From Arthrobacter_E sp044748305 (lineage in GTDB: Bacteria > Actinomycetota > Actinomycetes > Actinomycetales > Micrococcaceae): a stretch of DNA of 64,000 nucleotides. Below the pieces are notes generated by a model. The model was not told where the DNA came from, made no database searches, and saw only the letters and a list, made by a program, of their open reading frames with translations. Shown one piece after another: positions 23,735 through 33,395 of this stretch. Each line of letters starts with the position of its first letter. The first letter of the stretch is position 1. The stretch spans positions 122,174 to 186,173 of the forward strand of contig NZ_JBIVFT010000008.1 in the NCBI RefSeq assembly GCF_044748305.1, in the 5' to 3' direction. The translations under genes and the position numbers were made by a program.

Positions 23735-24369
23735 GCTCGACGAACATCAGCCTGACTGCCCGGACCGTGGGCAACACGGCGCGAAAGCTTGCGGCACCCG
23801 CCCCGGCGCGTGAACGCAAGCGGACGCCGCTCGTCGTCGTCCGCTCGGCACCGCGCCGTCGCCCCATGCTGTTCGTGATCTCCTGCTTCGCTGTTCTCGC
23901 TGCTGCTCTCGTCGGAGTTCTGCTGCTGAACATCCAGCTGTCCCAGGGCCAGTACGACATCGTGCAGCTCAAGGCGCAGCAGTCCTCGCTGAGCAAGAGC
24001 AACCAGGAACTGACGCAGGAGGTTCAGAACTTCACCGCGCCGCAGAACCTGGCTGCCAAGGCCGGCGAACTGGGCATGGTCCAGTCCGCGGGGCAGGCTC
24101 AGATCGACCTCGACCGGTTGACCGTCAGCGGCAAGGGTGTCCCCGCCGCCAAGGATTCCAAGGACAAGCTCGTCCGCATCGCCGCGCCGGAGATCGCCGG
24201 ACAGCTGAGCGTGGTTCCTTCCACCGTGGTCCCGGACAAGAGTTCGGCGGCGAAGACCGACGGCGAGAGCAAGACCACGGCCCAGGCTCCGGCAGTTCCT
24301 CAGGTTCCTGCGGTTCAATTGAACGGAGGCTCCGTCCCTGCCCCAGCGCAGCGGACGCCGGGCAACTGA
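23731..24369 (+). CDS. FtsL-like septal protein
   Basis: 212 aa. A basic cytoplasmic N-terminus (about 45 residues), one membrane helix (MLFVISCFAVLAAALVGVLLL) and a short extracytoplasmic coiled coil (VQLKAQQSSLSKSNQELTQEVQNF) give the bitopic FtsL/DivIC plan. The tail is long and Ala/Pro-rich. Sequence is poorly conserved in this family, so the call rests on topology and location between rsmH and ftsI. ATGA overlap with rsmH. Confidence 0.82.
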   Translation: MSSTNISLTARTVGNTARKLAAPAPARERKRTPLVVVRSAPRRRPMLFVISCFAVLAAALVGVLLLNIQLSQGQYDIVQLKAQQSSLSKSNQELTQEVQNFTAPQNLAAKAGELGMVQSAGQAQIDLDRLTVSGKGVPAAKDSKDKLVRIAAPEIAGQLSVVPSTVVPDKSSAAKTDGESKTTAQAPAVPQVPAVQLNGGSVPAPAQRTPGN

Positions 24370-24419
24370 GAGACGGCCGGAAGGCCTGATATCCCAGACA
24401 GGCAGCGAGAGGGCATGGC

Positions 24420-26240
24420 GTGGTGAGGACCGGTACGAAGAAGCAGAGCGGTTCGAGGCGAGTGCAGCTGAGACTCCGCATCGGTCTCGGCGTCATGCTC
24501 ACGCTCCTGCTGGTGGTCGGCGGGCAGCTGGTTCTGATCCAGGGCTTCGGTGTGGGAGGCCTCGCGGCCAAGGCGGAGAGCCAGCGTTCTCAGACCGTCA
24601 CCCTGCCGGCCCAGCGAGGCTCGATCGTCGACGTCAAAGGCAATGTGCTCGCGAACTCGATCATCCGCTACAACGTGGTGATCGACCCTCAGCTGAACAC
24701 CAAGACCGAGAGTTTTGAGCGACGCGACCCCAACGACCCGAAGAAGGTCGTGGAGGTCAGCCGGGACCAGGGACTCAAGGAACTGGCCGCGCTGCTCAAG
24801 CAGAACGTGGACGACCTGAAGAAGGCCGCCACCGGTGACTCGCGGTACGCGCCACTGGCCAAAGGCGTGAAGCCTGAGGTCGCCGACCAGGTCATGGCAC
24901 TGCGAATCCCGGGTGTCGTCACACAGGGCACCAGCCAGCGGGTCTACCCCGACGGAGCCGTCGCGGGCGGCATCGTCGGATTCCTCAAGGACGGCCAGAC
25001 CGGCGTCGCGGGGATCGAGCAGACCCAGAACACCGAACTTCAGGGCACGGACGGATCACGCAGCTACGAGATGGGTGCGGATGGCCTGGTCATCCCGGTG
25101 GCTCCTGACAAGATCACGCCGGCCCAGAACGGCAAGACCGTCCGGCTCACGATTGACCGCGATCTTCAGTACTACGCCCAGCAGGTCGTCCAGACCCGAG
25201 TGAAGAGCACGGGAGCGGAGTGGGGCACCGCGGTGGTCATGGAGGCCAAGACCGGCAACATCGTGGCCATGGCCGACAGCAACACCCCCGATCCCAACAA
25301 CCCCGGCGGGGTGGATGCCGCAGACCGCGGTATCCGGGCCGTCGAAGCGGCCGTGGAACCCGGCTCGGTCGAGAAGACCCTCGTCGCGGCGGCTCTGATC
25401 GAGAGTGGCAAGTCCACCCCGATGGAGCAGTTCACCATCCCGAACGAATACACCGTCAACGGACAGACCTTCGCGGACTCCTTCGACCACCCCACGTTCC
25501 ACCGGACGCTGGCCGGCATCCTCGGTTACTCGCTCAACACCGGAACGGTCATGGCCGGACAGCGTCTGGACAAGCAGGAGCGCTACGACTGGCTCAAGCG
25601 CTTCGGCATCGGACAGACACCGGACATCCCTCTGCCGGGTGTGGCCCAGGGCATCCTGAGCAAGCCGGACACCTGGGACGGCCGACAGGAATACACCGTG
25701 CTGTTCGGCCAGGGCGTCTCACAGTCGGTGCTGCAGACGGTCTCCGCCTACCAGAGCATCGCCAACGACGGCGTCATGCTCAAGCCGCGTCTGATCGACG
25801 CCTACATCGATCAGGACGGAACGGTGGAGAAGACCCCGGTCCAGACGGAACGCCAGGTGATCTCCAAGAGCACCGCCCAGCAGACCAAGGACATGCTGGA
25901 AAGCGTTGTCACGGCCGGTGAATGGAAGGACGCCCAGATCCCCGGTTACCGCGTGGGCGCCAAGACCGGCACCTCCGAATCGCCCTGTGACAACGGTCGG
26001 CCCGGCTTCTGCGGCTACACGGCATCGATCGTGGGCATGGCGCCCATGGATGACCCCAAGTACATCGTGGAGGTCCTGATCCAGCGTCCGAAGACGAACA
26101 TCATGGGCATCGACGGTGCGGACCTCTTCCGCGACATCATGGGCCAGGCCCTGCGGATGAACAACGTCGCCCCGTCCACCGGCAAGCCCGTCCACCTGGA
26201 CCAGTACGGTCCGGGCGGGTCCGACGTCACCGGTAAGTGA
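24420..26240 (+). CDS. ftsI: Septal peptidoglycan transpeptidase (class B PBP, FtsI/PbpB)
   Basis: 606 aa. A short N-terminus and membrane anchor (IGLGVMLTLLLVVGGQLVLI) lead into a dimerisation domain and a transpeptidase with SxxK at Ser316 (SVEK), SxN at 371 (SLN) and KTG at 515 (AKTGTSES). It crosslinks septal peptidoglycan together with FtsW. The SxxK reads EPGSVEK rather than the more usual EPGSTxK, but the catalytic residues are intact. The GTG at 24420 is followed directly by a second GTG that could also serve. Confidence 0.94.
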   Translation: MVRTGTKKQSGSRRVQLRLRIGLGVMLTLLLVVGGQLVLIQGFGVGGLAAKAESQRSQTVTLPAQRGSIVDVKGNVLANSIIRYNVVIDPQLNTKTESFERRDPNDPKKVVEVSRDQGLKELAALLKQNVDDLKKAATGDSRYAPLAKGVKPEVADQVMALRIPGVVTQGTSQRVYPDGAVAGGIVGFLKDGQTGVAGIEQTQNTELQGTDGSRSYEMGADGLVIPVAPDKITPAQNGKTVRLTIDRDLQYYAQQVVQTRVKSTGAEWGTAVVMEAKTGNIVAMADSNTPDPNNPGGVDAADRGIRAVEAAVEPGSVEKTLVAAALIESGKSTPMEQFTIPNEYTVNGQTFADSFDHPTFHRTLAGILGYSLNTGTVMAGQRLDKQERYDWLKRFGIGQTPDIPLPGVAQGILSKPDTWDGRQEYTVLFGQGVSQSVLQTVSAYQSIANDGVMLKPRLIDAYIDQDGTVEKTPVQTERQVISKSTAQQTKDMLESVVTAGEWKDAQIPGYRVGAKTGTSESPCDNGRPGFCGYTASIVGMAPMDDPKYIVEVLIQRPKTNIMGIDGADLFRDIMGQALRMNNVAPSTGKPVHLDQYGPGGSDVTGK

Positions 26241-26304
26241 CGTCGCCGCGGAAGCGGCCATCCAGCGATACACCCCTCAAGAGCAGCATCCATTGGAGCA
26301 GAAC

Positions 26305-27918
26305 GTGTCAGAGCAAGAAACAAGCGCACCTGCCGCGTCCGGGAACGGGCCCGTGTCCAGGGCGTTCCGGCCGCCGGTGTCCCCGGCGATCCCTTTGCCG
26401 GAACTGGCGCGCCATCTCGGCCTGCCTGATGATGCTCCGTCCGCCGTCACCGTCTCCGGCATCAGCAATGACTCCCGGGCGATCCTGCCGGGCGACCTCT
26501 ACGCGGCCTTGCCCGGCGCCCATCGCCATGGTGCGGCGTACGGTGCCCAGGCCGTTTCCAGTGGTGCCGTCGCGATCCTCACCGACGATGAGGGTGCCCG
26601 GCTTCTCGGTGAGCAGGACGTTCCGGTGCTCATTCACCCGGAGCCTCGCAGCGTGCTCGGGGCACTCGCGGCCTTGATCTACGGGAACGGTCCCGAGGAC
26701 GGCCTGCTGCGCTTCGGCGTGACGGGAACGAACGGCAAGACCACCACGAGCTACTTCGTCAACGCCTTGCTGCGGGGTCTGGGCGTCACCCCAGGCCTGA
26801 TCGGGACCATCGAGATCCTCGCGGGCGGGGAAGCCATCCCGAGCGTGCTGACCACGCCGGAATCCAGCGACGTGCATGCCCTCATGGCCGGAATGCGTCA
26901 GCGTGGTCTCGGTGCGGTGACCATGGAGGTCTCCTCACATGCGCTTCAGTTCCACCGGGTGGACGGGGTGAGGTTCGACGTCGTCGGTTTCACGAATCTC
27001 ACTCAGGACCATCTGGATCTGCACGGCAGCATGGAGGAGTACTTCGCCGCCAAGGCCCTGCTGTTCACCCCTGAGAGGGCCGATCGGGGAGTGGTGATCG
27101 TCGACGAGGAATGGGGCCGTCGTTTCGCCGCGGCCAGCCGGGTCCCGGTGCTCCGTCTGGCCGTCGACAATCCTTCCGCGGAGGCCGAGTGGCGTGTCAG
27201 CGATGTCGTCAGCCACGGTGCACTCGGCTCTGAGTTCACCCTGAGTGGACCTCAGGGGGCGAGCCTCCGGGCTCGCGTGCCCCTGCCTGGTGGTTTCAAC
27301 ATCGCCAACGCGGCCCTCGCGGTGCTGATGGTTCTCCAATCAGGTGTGAGCCTCGAGCGGCTGTCGGGTCTTCTGGCCGGGGAGTCGGCTCTGGACGTTC
27401 AGGTTCCCGGCAGGATGCAGCTGCTGGCCACCGAGCCCCGCGCCATTGTGGACTTCGCCCACAACCCCGACGCGCTGGAGCGTGCGCTCCGGGCGGTGCG
27501 CGCCCCCGACGGAGACGGACGGGTGATCCTGGTCTTCGGTGCCACCGGTGAACGTGACGCGGTCAAGCGCCCGATCATGGGCGCCACGGCAATCCGCAAT
27601 GCGGACGTGGTGATCGTCACGGACGACGACCCGCATGATGAGGAACCCGAGGGCATCCGGGCGGCCGTATTGGCCGGTGCTGAGGAGGCCCGTTCGAGCG
27701 AGTTCCCCGGGGTCCTGCTTGAAGAGGTCTTCCCTCGTGATCTCGCCATCCAGCGGGCCGTTGAACTCGCAGGAGAACAGGACACGATCCTCGTGGCAGG
27801 CCGGGGCCACGAGGTCTGGCAGGAGGTCAAGGGAGTGAACATCGCCCTTGATGACCGGGTGGAACTGAGGGCCGCGCTGACGGCGCGTGGTTTCCGAGTT
27901 TTGGCAACGAACGACTAG
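26305..27918 (+). CDS. murE: UDP-MurNAc-tripeptide synthetase
   Basis: 537 aa. Adds the third residue of the stem peptide. ATP loop GVTGTNGKTTTSY; NPDALERAL and the ligase C-terminal domain follow. The amino-acid specificity loop reads DDDPHDEEP (His444) where diaminopimelate enzymes have DNPR, so the Arg that binds the DAP carboxylate is absent. This suits L-lysine addition, as in Arthrobacter-type walls. I chose the GTG at 26305 with TTGGAG upstream over a TTG at 26293. Confidence 0.94.
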   Translation: MSEQETSAPAASGNGPVSRAFRPPVSPAIPLPELARHLGLPDDAPSAVTVSGISNDSRAILPGDLYAALPGAHRHGAAYGAQAVSSGAVAILTDDEGARLLGEQDVPVLIHPEPRSVLGALAALIYGNGPEDGLLRFGVTGTNGKTTTSYFVNALLRGLGVTPGLIGTIEILAGGEAIPSVLTTPESSDVHALMAGMRQRGLGAVTMEVSSHALQFHRVDGVRFDVVGFTNLTQDHLDLHGSMEEYFAAKALLFTPERADRGVVIVDEEWGRRFAAASRVPVLRLAVDNPSAEAEWRVSDVVSHGALGSEFTLSGPQGASLRARVPLPGGFNIANAALAVLMVLQSGVSLERLSGLLAGESALDVQVPGRMQLLATEPRAIVDFAHNPDALERALRAVRAPDGDGRVILVFGATGERDAVKRPIMGATAIRNADVVIVTDDDPHDEEPEGIRAAVLAGAEEARSSEFPGVLLEEVFPRDLAIQRAVELAGEQDTILVAGRGHEVWQEVKGVNIALDDRVELRAALTARGFRVLATND

Positions 27919-27931
27919 GCTCCTAGACGAG

Positions 27932-29431
27932 ATGATTGACTTCACCGCGGCAGAAATCGCCCAGATCACGGGCGGCGAGCTGGCCGCCAACCCCCATCTT
28001 TCACCGAGCTCCGTGGTCACGGACTCCCGCGAGGCGAGCCCGGGTGCTCTCTACGTGGCCAAGGCCGGAGAGCACGCCGACGGGCATGACTTCATCGCCG
28101 CGGCGTTCTCCGGCGGAGCCGTTCTGACCCTGGCCGAGCGTGAGGTGCTGGACCCCGACGGGCTGCCCTATCCCAGTGTGATCGTCCAGGACGCCGTGCT
28201 GGCGATGGGTGCTCTGGCCTCCGCTGTCGTCGAGCGCATCCGTCAGGAGCGCGCCGCCCGTGGCGAGGACTTCTCGGTGATCGGCATCACCGGTTCGGCC
28301 GGCAAGACCACGACCAAGGATCTGCTCGCGGGGATTCTGGGCGCCCAGGGTGCCACCATCGCCCCGCAAGGCTCCTACAACGGTGAGATCGGCGTGCCGC
28401 TGACCGTCTTCTCGGCCGATGCCGGCACCCGTTATCTCGTGATCGAGATGGGTGCGACCGGAGTGGGCCACATCCGGTACCTCTGTGACATGGTGCGGCC
28501 GGACACCGGCGTCGTGCTCTGTGTCGGGACGGCCCACGCCGGCGAATTCGGTGGTGTGGAGAACATCGCACTGGCCAAGGGCGAGATGGCCGAGGCCATC
28601 CCTGCGGACGGCCGGGTCATCCTCAACACCGACGACGCGCGTGTGGCCGCCATGAGCTCCCGCGCCACCGCTCCCGTCTGGGGTTTCAGCGCCGACGGGG
28701 ATCCCCAGGCCGCGTTCCGGGCCGAAGATCTCACCCTTGACGACGACGGCCAGCCGGTCTTCACACTCGTGTTCCCGGACGGGTCGGCTCACCCGATCGC
28801 CTCCCGGCTGATCGGGCTGCATCACGTGAACAACCTTCTCGCCGCCGCTGCGGCGGCCTACGCCGTCGGCGTCGGTCCGGAGGCCATCGCCCACTCGCTG
28901 AGTGAGCAGAAGGCCGCCAGCCGGTGGCGGATGGAGCGCACGGAGCGTCCTGACGGCATCACGGTCATCAACGACGCCTACAACGCGAACCCCGAGTCGA
29001 TGCGTGCGGCCTTGAAGACCCTGGCCCAGCTGGGGCGGCAGCGGCGGACCTGGGCAGTGCTGGGCGCGATGCTCGAACTCGGTGACGAGTCGATCCGTGA
29101 ACACACCGCCATCGGCACCCAGGTGGTCCGGCTGAATATCGACCAGCTCCTGGTGGTGGGCAAGGAAGCGCGCGCGCTGTACATCTCCGCCATCAATGAA
29201 GGCTCGTGGGGGAGCGAGGCGCTCTTCGCTGCCGACCTCGACGAGGCGGAGGAGATCCTCGGAGAGCATCTCCAAGCCGGCGATCTGGTGCTGTTCAAGT
29301 CTTCCCGGAACGTCGGGCTGAGGCATCTGGGCGATCGGATAGCATTACGGGGACAGGCCGCTCCGGCTGAGTCGGCGTCCCCTTCAACGCAGGAAAAGAC
29401 GTTCGGTGGGGAAGAGAAGGGACAGCTGTGA
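27932..29431 (+). CDS. murF: UDP-MurNAc-tripeptide--D-Ala-D-Ala ligase
   Basis: 499 aa. Adds D-Ala-D-Ala to complete the pentapeptide. ATP loop GITGSAGKTTTKDLLA, EMGATGVGHI and NDAYNANPESM are family blocks. The ATG at 27932 begins MIDFTAAEIAQITGG. The Shine-Dalgarno is weak (GACGAG), and the start is 13 bp past the murE stop. It couples to mraY through a GTGA overlap. The C-terminus has a variable 25-residue polar tail. Confidence 0.95.
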   Translation: MIDFTAAEIAQITGGELAANPHLSPSSVVTDSREASPGALYVAKAGEHADGHDFIAAAFSGGAVLTLAEREVLDPDGLPYPSVIVQDAVLAMGALASAVVERIRQERAARGEDFSVIGITGSAGKTTTKDLLAGILGAQGATIAPQGSYNGEIGVPLTVFSADAGTRYLVIEMGATGVGHIRYLCDMVRPDTGVVLCVGTAHAGEFGGVENIALAKGEMAEAIPADGRVILNTDDARVAAMSSRATAPVWGFSADGDPQAAFRAEDLTLDDDGQPVFTLVFPDGSAHPIASRLIGLHHVNNLLAAAAAAYAVGVGPEAIAHSLSEQKAASRWRMERTERPDGITVINDAYNANPESMRAALKTLAQLGRQRRTWAVLGAMLELGDESIREHTAIGTQVVRLNIDQLLVVGKEARALYISAINEGSWGSEALFAADLDEAEEILGEHLQAGDLVLFKSSRNVGLRHLGDRIALRGQAAPAESASPSTQEKTFGGEEKGQL

Positions 29432-30537
29432 TCGCACTCTTGACTGGCGCCGGTATGGCCTTGCTCTTCTCCCTGGTCGGCACGCCGGCCTTCATCAAGC
29501 TTCTGGTCCGTCGCGGATACGGACAGTTCATCCGTGATGACGGGCCCACCTCGCACCACACCAAGCGGGGCACGCCCACCATGGGTGGAGCCGTCTGGGT
29601 GGCGTCAGTGGTCGCGGCCTATTTCCTCACTCACCTGCTGATGTGGATCATCAATCCGCATGTGGCGGGCCCCTCGGCTTCCGGCTTGCTCCTGCTGGGC
29701 CTGACCGTCGGCATGGGCCTGGTGGGGTTCCTGGACGACTTCAAGAAGATCTCGAAGCAGCAGAGCCTCGGCCTGACCGCACGGGGAAAGCTGATCCTCC
29801 AGGGCGTGGTCGGCATCAGCTTCGCCTTGCTCGCGCTGGCCTTCCCCGATGAGAACGGCCTGACTCCGGCGTCGTTCAACATCTCGCTGGTCCGTGACAT
29901 CCCGTGGCTCAACCTCGCCTTCGGCGGGACGGTGCTGGGCGCCGTGCTGTTCGTGATCTGGTCCAATTTCCTGGTCACGGCCGCCTCGAACGGTGTGAAC
30001 CTCACGGACGGCCTGGACGGCCTGGCGTCCGGTGCCGCGATCATGGTGTTCGGCGCCTACACGCTCATCGGGATCTGGCAGCGCAAGTACGCCTGCTCGG
30101 TGGTCGGGCCCGGGAACGGCACCTGCTACGAGGTCCGTGATCCGCTGGATCTGACGATCCTGGCGGCCATCATGAGCGCCGCGTTGGTGGGCTTCCTCTG
30201 GTGGAACACCAAGCCGGCCAAGATCTTCATGGGCGACACCGGCTCGCTGGCCATCGGTGCGGCCGTCGCCGGATTCGCCATCCTGACCCGGACCGAGCTG
30301 CTCCTGGCGGTGATCGGCGGTCTCTTCGTGATCATCTCGCTGTCCGTGATCCTTCAGGTCGGTTACTTCAAGCTCAGCGGAGGCAAACGCATCTTCAAGA
30401 TGGCACCGCTCCAGCATCACTTCGAGCTCAAGGGCTGGCAGGAGACCACCGTGGTGGTCCGGTTCTGGATCCTGGCGGGTCTTTTCGTGGGCCTCGGCCT
30501 GTGCATCTTCTACGCCGAATGGGTGGCGGCCCTGTGA
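29428..30537 (+). CDS. mraY: Phospho-MurNAc-pentapeptide transferase
   Basis: 369-aa polytopic membrane enzyme (about ten helices) that makes lipid I from UDP-MurNAc-pentapeptide and undecaprenyl phosphate. Family motifs: HHTKRGTPTMGG, GFLDDFKK (catalytic Asp pair), NGVNLTDGLDGLA, FMGDTGSLAIG and PLQHHFELKGW. The GTG start overlaps murF. Confidence 0.97.
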   Translation: MIALLTGAGMALLFSLVGTPAFIKLLVRRGYGQFIRDDGPTSHHTKRGTPTMGGAVWVASVVAAYFLTHLLMWIINPHVAGPSASGLLLLGLTVGMGLVGFLDDFKKISKQQSLGLTARGKLILQGVVGISFALLALAFPDENGLTPASFNISLVRDIPWLNLAFGGTVLGAVLFVIWSNFLVTAASNGVNLTDGLDGLASGAAIMVFGAYTLIGIWQRKYACSVVGPGNGTCYEVRDPLDLTILAAIMSAALVGFLWWNTKPAKIFMGDTGSLAIGAAVAGFAILTRTELLLAVIGGLFVIISLSVILQVGYFKLSGGKRIFKMAPLQHHFELKGWQETTVVVRFWILAGLFVGLGLCIFYAEWVAAL

Positions 30538-32063
30538 GTGAGGACGTTGCTCTCGCTGCACGGCTGGACACACTGCGTTCCTGGGACGCCGACTGGGCTG
30601 GTCTGCGCGTGGTCGTCACCGGCATCGGCGTCTCCGGTTTCGCCGCGGCTGACACGCTCATCGAATTGGGCGCCAAGGTCGTCGTGGTGGACGGCTCCAC
30701 CTCGGACACCGCGCAGGCTCAGGCCGACACCCTCAGGATCGTCGGCGCCGTCGACGTCCTGCTCGGAGCCGAGGCCGTGGAGCATCTGCCGCTCGTCGAC
30801 GGTGAACCGGCCGAGCTCGTGGTGACCTCGCCCGGCTGGCGGCCGGACCAGGCGCTGCTGGCGGAGGCCGCGCGTCGTCATGTGCCGGTCTGGGGCGATA
30901 TCGAACTCGCCTGGCGATTGAACGTGCGGGCCGGGCGCAAGACCCCGGAATGGCTCGCCATCACCGGGACCAACGGCAAGACGACGACGGTCGGCATGAC
31001 CGCCTCGATCCTGCAGGCCGCCGGCCTGAAGGCCATCGCCGTCGGCAACGTCGGAACGCCCGTGCTGGACGCACTGCGTGACCCGGTGGAGTACGACGTC
31101 TTCGCCGTCGAGCTCTCCAGCTTCCAGCTGCATTGGAGCCATTCGCTCTCACCGCTGGCCAGCGTCTGCCTGAACGTCGCAGAGGACCACGTCGACTGGC
31201 ACGGATCGTATGAGGCCTATCTTGCCGACAAGGCGAAGGTCTACGGCAATACCAAGGTCGCGGCGATCTACAACGCGGAGCAGCGCGAGACCGAGGCCAT
31301 GGTCGAGGAGGCCGATGTGGTCGAAGGCTGCCGTGCCGTGGCCTTCACCACCGGTTCCCCGGGTCTGAGCATGCTCGGCGTGGTCGAGGATCTTCTCGTC
31401 GACCGGGCGTTCATCGAGTCGCGCCGCGACTCGGCACAGGAGCTGGCCACGCGGGCCGATCTCGGACCTGTCGCCCCGCGCCACACGGTCGCCAACGCGC
31501 TGGCCGCAGCCGGGCTGGCTCGGGCCTACGGCGTGGAGCCGGACGCCGTGCAGCAGGGCTTGAGGTCCTACCTGCCGGGAGATCACCGCATCCAGCCCGT
31601 GGCGAAGCAGGACGGCGTGCTGTGGATCAACGACTCCAAGGCCACCAACCCGCACGCCGCCGACGCGGCGCTGGCAGCGTTCAAGGATGTCGTCTGGATC
31701 GCCGGGGGACTGGCCAAGGGTGTTCAGTACGATGAACTGCTGGACCGGCACCGGGACCGGATCAAGACCGTGGTGCTGATCGGGGCGCGCAGCGACGAAC
31801 TGCGTGAAGCCCTCGCCCGTACCCTTCCGGAGACTCCTGTGGTGGAGACTCTGGAGGACGGGTCTGCCCCCGACGACGGCGAAGCCGCCATGCGTCGCGC
31901 CGTCGCGATCGCGCGGGAGCGCGCCGTTTCCGGCGACACGGTGCTGATGGCGCCGGCGTCGGCATCAATGGATCAGTTCGTCTCCTATGCCCACCGCGGC
32001 TCGGCGTTCATCGACGCCGTGCGCGAGGTGGTGCTGGGACAGGCAGGCGAAACCGAGGAGTAG
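30534..32063 (+). CDS. murD: UDP-MurNAc-L-alanine--D-glutamate ligase
   Basis: 509 aa, longer than the roughly 440 of E. coli MurD. Contains the N-terminal Rossmann loop VVTGIGVSGFAAA, ATP loop ITGTNGKTTTVGM, ELSSFQLHW, and C-terminal WINDSKATNPHAA. The GTG in GTGAGTGAG overlaps the mraY stop and keeps the reading frame. It stands after murE, murF and mraY, the usual order. Confidence 0.96.
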   Translation: MSEDVALAARLDTLRSWDADWAGLRVVVTGIGVSGFAAADTLIELGAKVVVVDGSTSDTAQAQADTLRIVGAVDVLLGAEAVEHLPLVDGEPAELVVTSPGWRPDQALLAEAARRHVPVWGDIELAWRLNVRAGRKTPEWLAITGTNGKTTTVGMTASILQAAGLKAIAVGNVGTPVLDALRDPVEYDVFAVELSSFQLHWSHSLSPLASVCLNVAEDHVDWHGSYEAYLADKAKVYGNTKVAAIYNAEQRETEAMVEEADVVEGCRAVAFTTGSPGLSMLGVVEDLLVDRAFIESRRDSAQELATRADLGPVAPRHTVANALAAAGLARAYGVEPDAVQQGLRSYLPGDHRIQPVAKQDGVLWINDSKATNPHAADAALAAFKDVVWIAGGLAKGVQYDELLDRHRDRIKTVVLIGARSDELREALARTLPETPVVETLEDGSAPDDGEAAMRRAVAIARERAVSGDTVLMAPASASMDQFVSYAHRGSAFIDAVREVVLGQAGETEE

Positions 32064-32066
32064 GCC

Positions 32067-33395
32067 GTGCAGAGCACCCCACAGCAATCACAGGGTCTCT
32101 GGACCAGGGCCCGGAAGGGCTTCGACACTGTCTTCCGCCGCCTGGAAGGGTTCACCGCCGCCCCCAACTCGGCCTACTACCTGATCCTGGGCTCGACCAT
32201 CGCCCTGACTGCCATCGGCATCCTGATGGTGGTCTCGGCGTCGAGCGTGGAGTCGATCGCGGCAGGCGCCTCCCCGTATGCGGATGGCGGCAAGCAGGCG
32301 GTTGTCGCCGTGCTCGGCTTCATCTGCATGTTCCTGCTCTCCCGCAGCAATGTGAACTTCTGGCACCGCATCGCCTGGCCGGCCTACTTCCTCGCGGTGG
32401 TGCTGCTGCTCGCGCTTTTCGTGATCGGCATCAGGGTGAACGGCAACCTCAACTGGATCAACGTGGGCGGGTTCTCCCTTCAGCCCTCCGAGGCCGCAAA
32501 GCTGGCCATGAGCGTCTGGCTCGCGCACATCCTGGCCCGCAAGGAGAAGCTGCTGGACCGCTGGCAGCACGTTTTCATCCCGGCCATCCTGTTCAGCGGG
32601 GTGATCGTCGGGATCGTCATGGTGCAGCACGACCTGGGCACCGCGCTGATCCTGATGTCACTGCTGTTCTCGGCGCTCTTCTTCGCCGGTGTCAACTACA
32701 AGATCCTGTCGGGCTTCGGGCTCTTCCTGGTGCTCGCCGCAGGCGTGTCCGCGCTCACCAGCGGCAACCGCATGTGCCGTATCACCACCTGGATCACCGG
32801 TGAAGCCTGCAGCGGAGACTCCGGTTCCGCGTACCAGAGCACCAACGGCCTCTACGGGCTCGCTTCCGGCGGGCTGTTCGGCACGGGCCTGGGGCAGAGC
32901 AGGCAGAAGTACTCCTGGATTCCTGAAGCCCACAACGACTTCATCTTCGCGATCGTGGGCGAGGAACTCGGTCTGGTCGGCGCCCTGGTCATCCTGATCC
33001 TGTTCGCGGTGCTGGGCATCAACATCTTCCGCGTCGTAGTCCGCCAGGAGCAGCTCTTCCACCGGGTCCTGGGTGGCTCCATCATGGTGTGGATCCTCGG
33101 CCAGGCCGCGCTGAACATGGCCATGGTGACCGGCCTCCTGCCTGTGATCGGCGTCCCGCTCCCACTGATCTCCTACGGAGGTTCGGCGCTGCTGATGACC
33201 CTCATGGCCATCGGTGTGGTGCTCTCCCTCGCCAGGGACAGTACCGGAGCCCCCGCGGGACGAGGGGCGAAGGGCAAGCAGGTGAAGGGCAAGGCCTCGA
33301 AGACCAAACCCCGGTCCGGACTCGTCCGCGGGCCAGGCAAGCAGAAACCGAGCAAGAGCGCCAGGCAGGCGCCGGAAAGAGTCACTTCATCGTGA
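32067..33395 (+). CDS. ftsW: Septal SEDS glycosyltransferase FtsW
   Basis: 442 aa with about ten membrane helices. Polymerises lipid II at the septum with FtsI. Family marks: GKQAVVAVLGF, NLNWINVGGFSLQPSEAAKL, QHDLGTALI, PEAHNDFIFAIVGEELG and ISYGGSALLMTLMAIG. The C-terminal 50 residues are very basic (Lys/Arg-rich) and probably cytoplasmic. GTG start with GAGGAG upstream, 3 bp after murD. Confidence 0.96.
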   Translation: MQSTPQQSQGLWTRARKGFDTVFRRLEGFTAAPNSAYYLILGSTIALTAIGILMVVSASSVESIAAGASPYADGGKQAVVAVLGFICMFLLSRSNVNFWHRIAWPAYFLAVVLLLALFVIGIRVNGNLNWINVGGFSLQPSEAAKLAMSVWLAHILARKEKLLDRWQHVFIPAILFSGVIVGIVMVQHDLGTALILMSLLFSALFFAGVNYKILSGFGLFLVLAAGVSALTSGNRMCRITTWITGEACSGDSGSAYQSTNGLYGLASGGLFGTGLGQSRQKYSWIPEAHNDFIFAIVGEELGLVGALVILILFAVLGINIFRVVVRQEQLFHRVLGGSIMVWILGQAALNMAMVTGLLPVIGVPLPLISYGGSALLMTLMAIGVVLSLARDSTGAPAGRGAKGKQVKGKASKTKPRSGLVRGPGKQKPSKSARQAPERVTSS

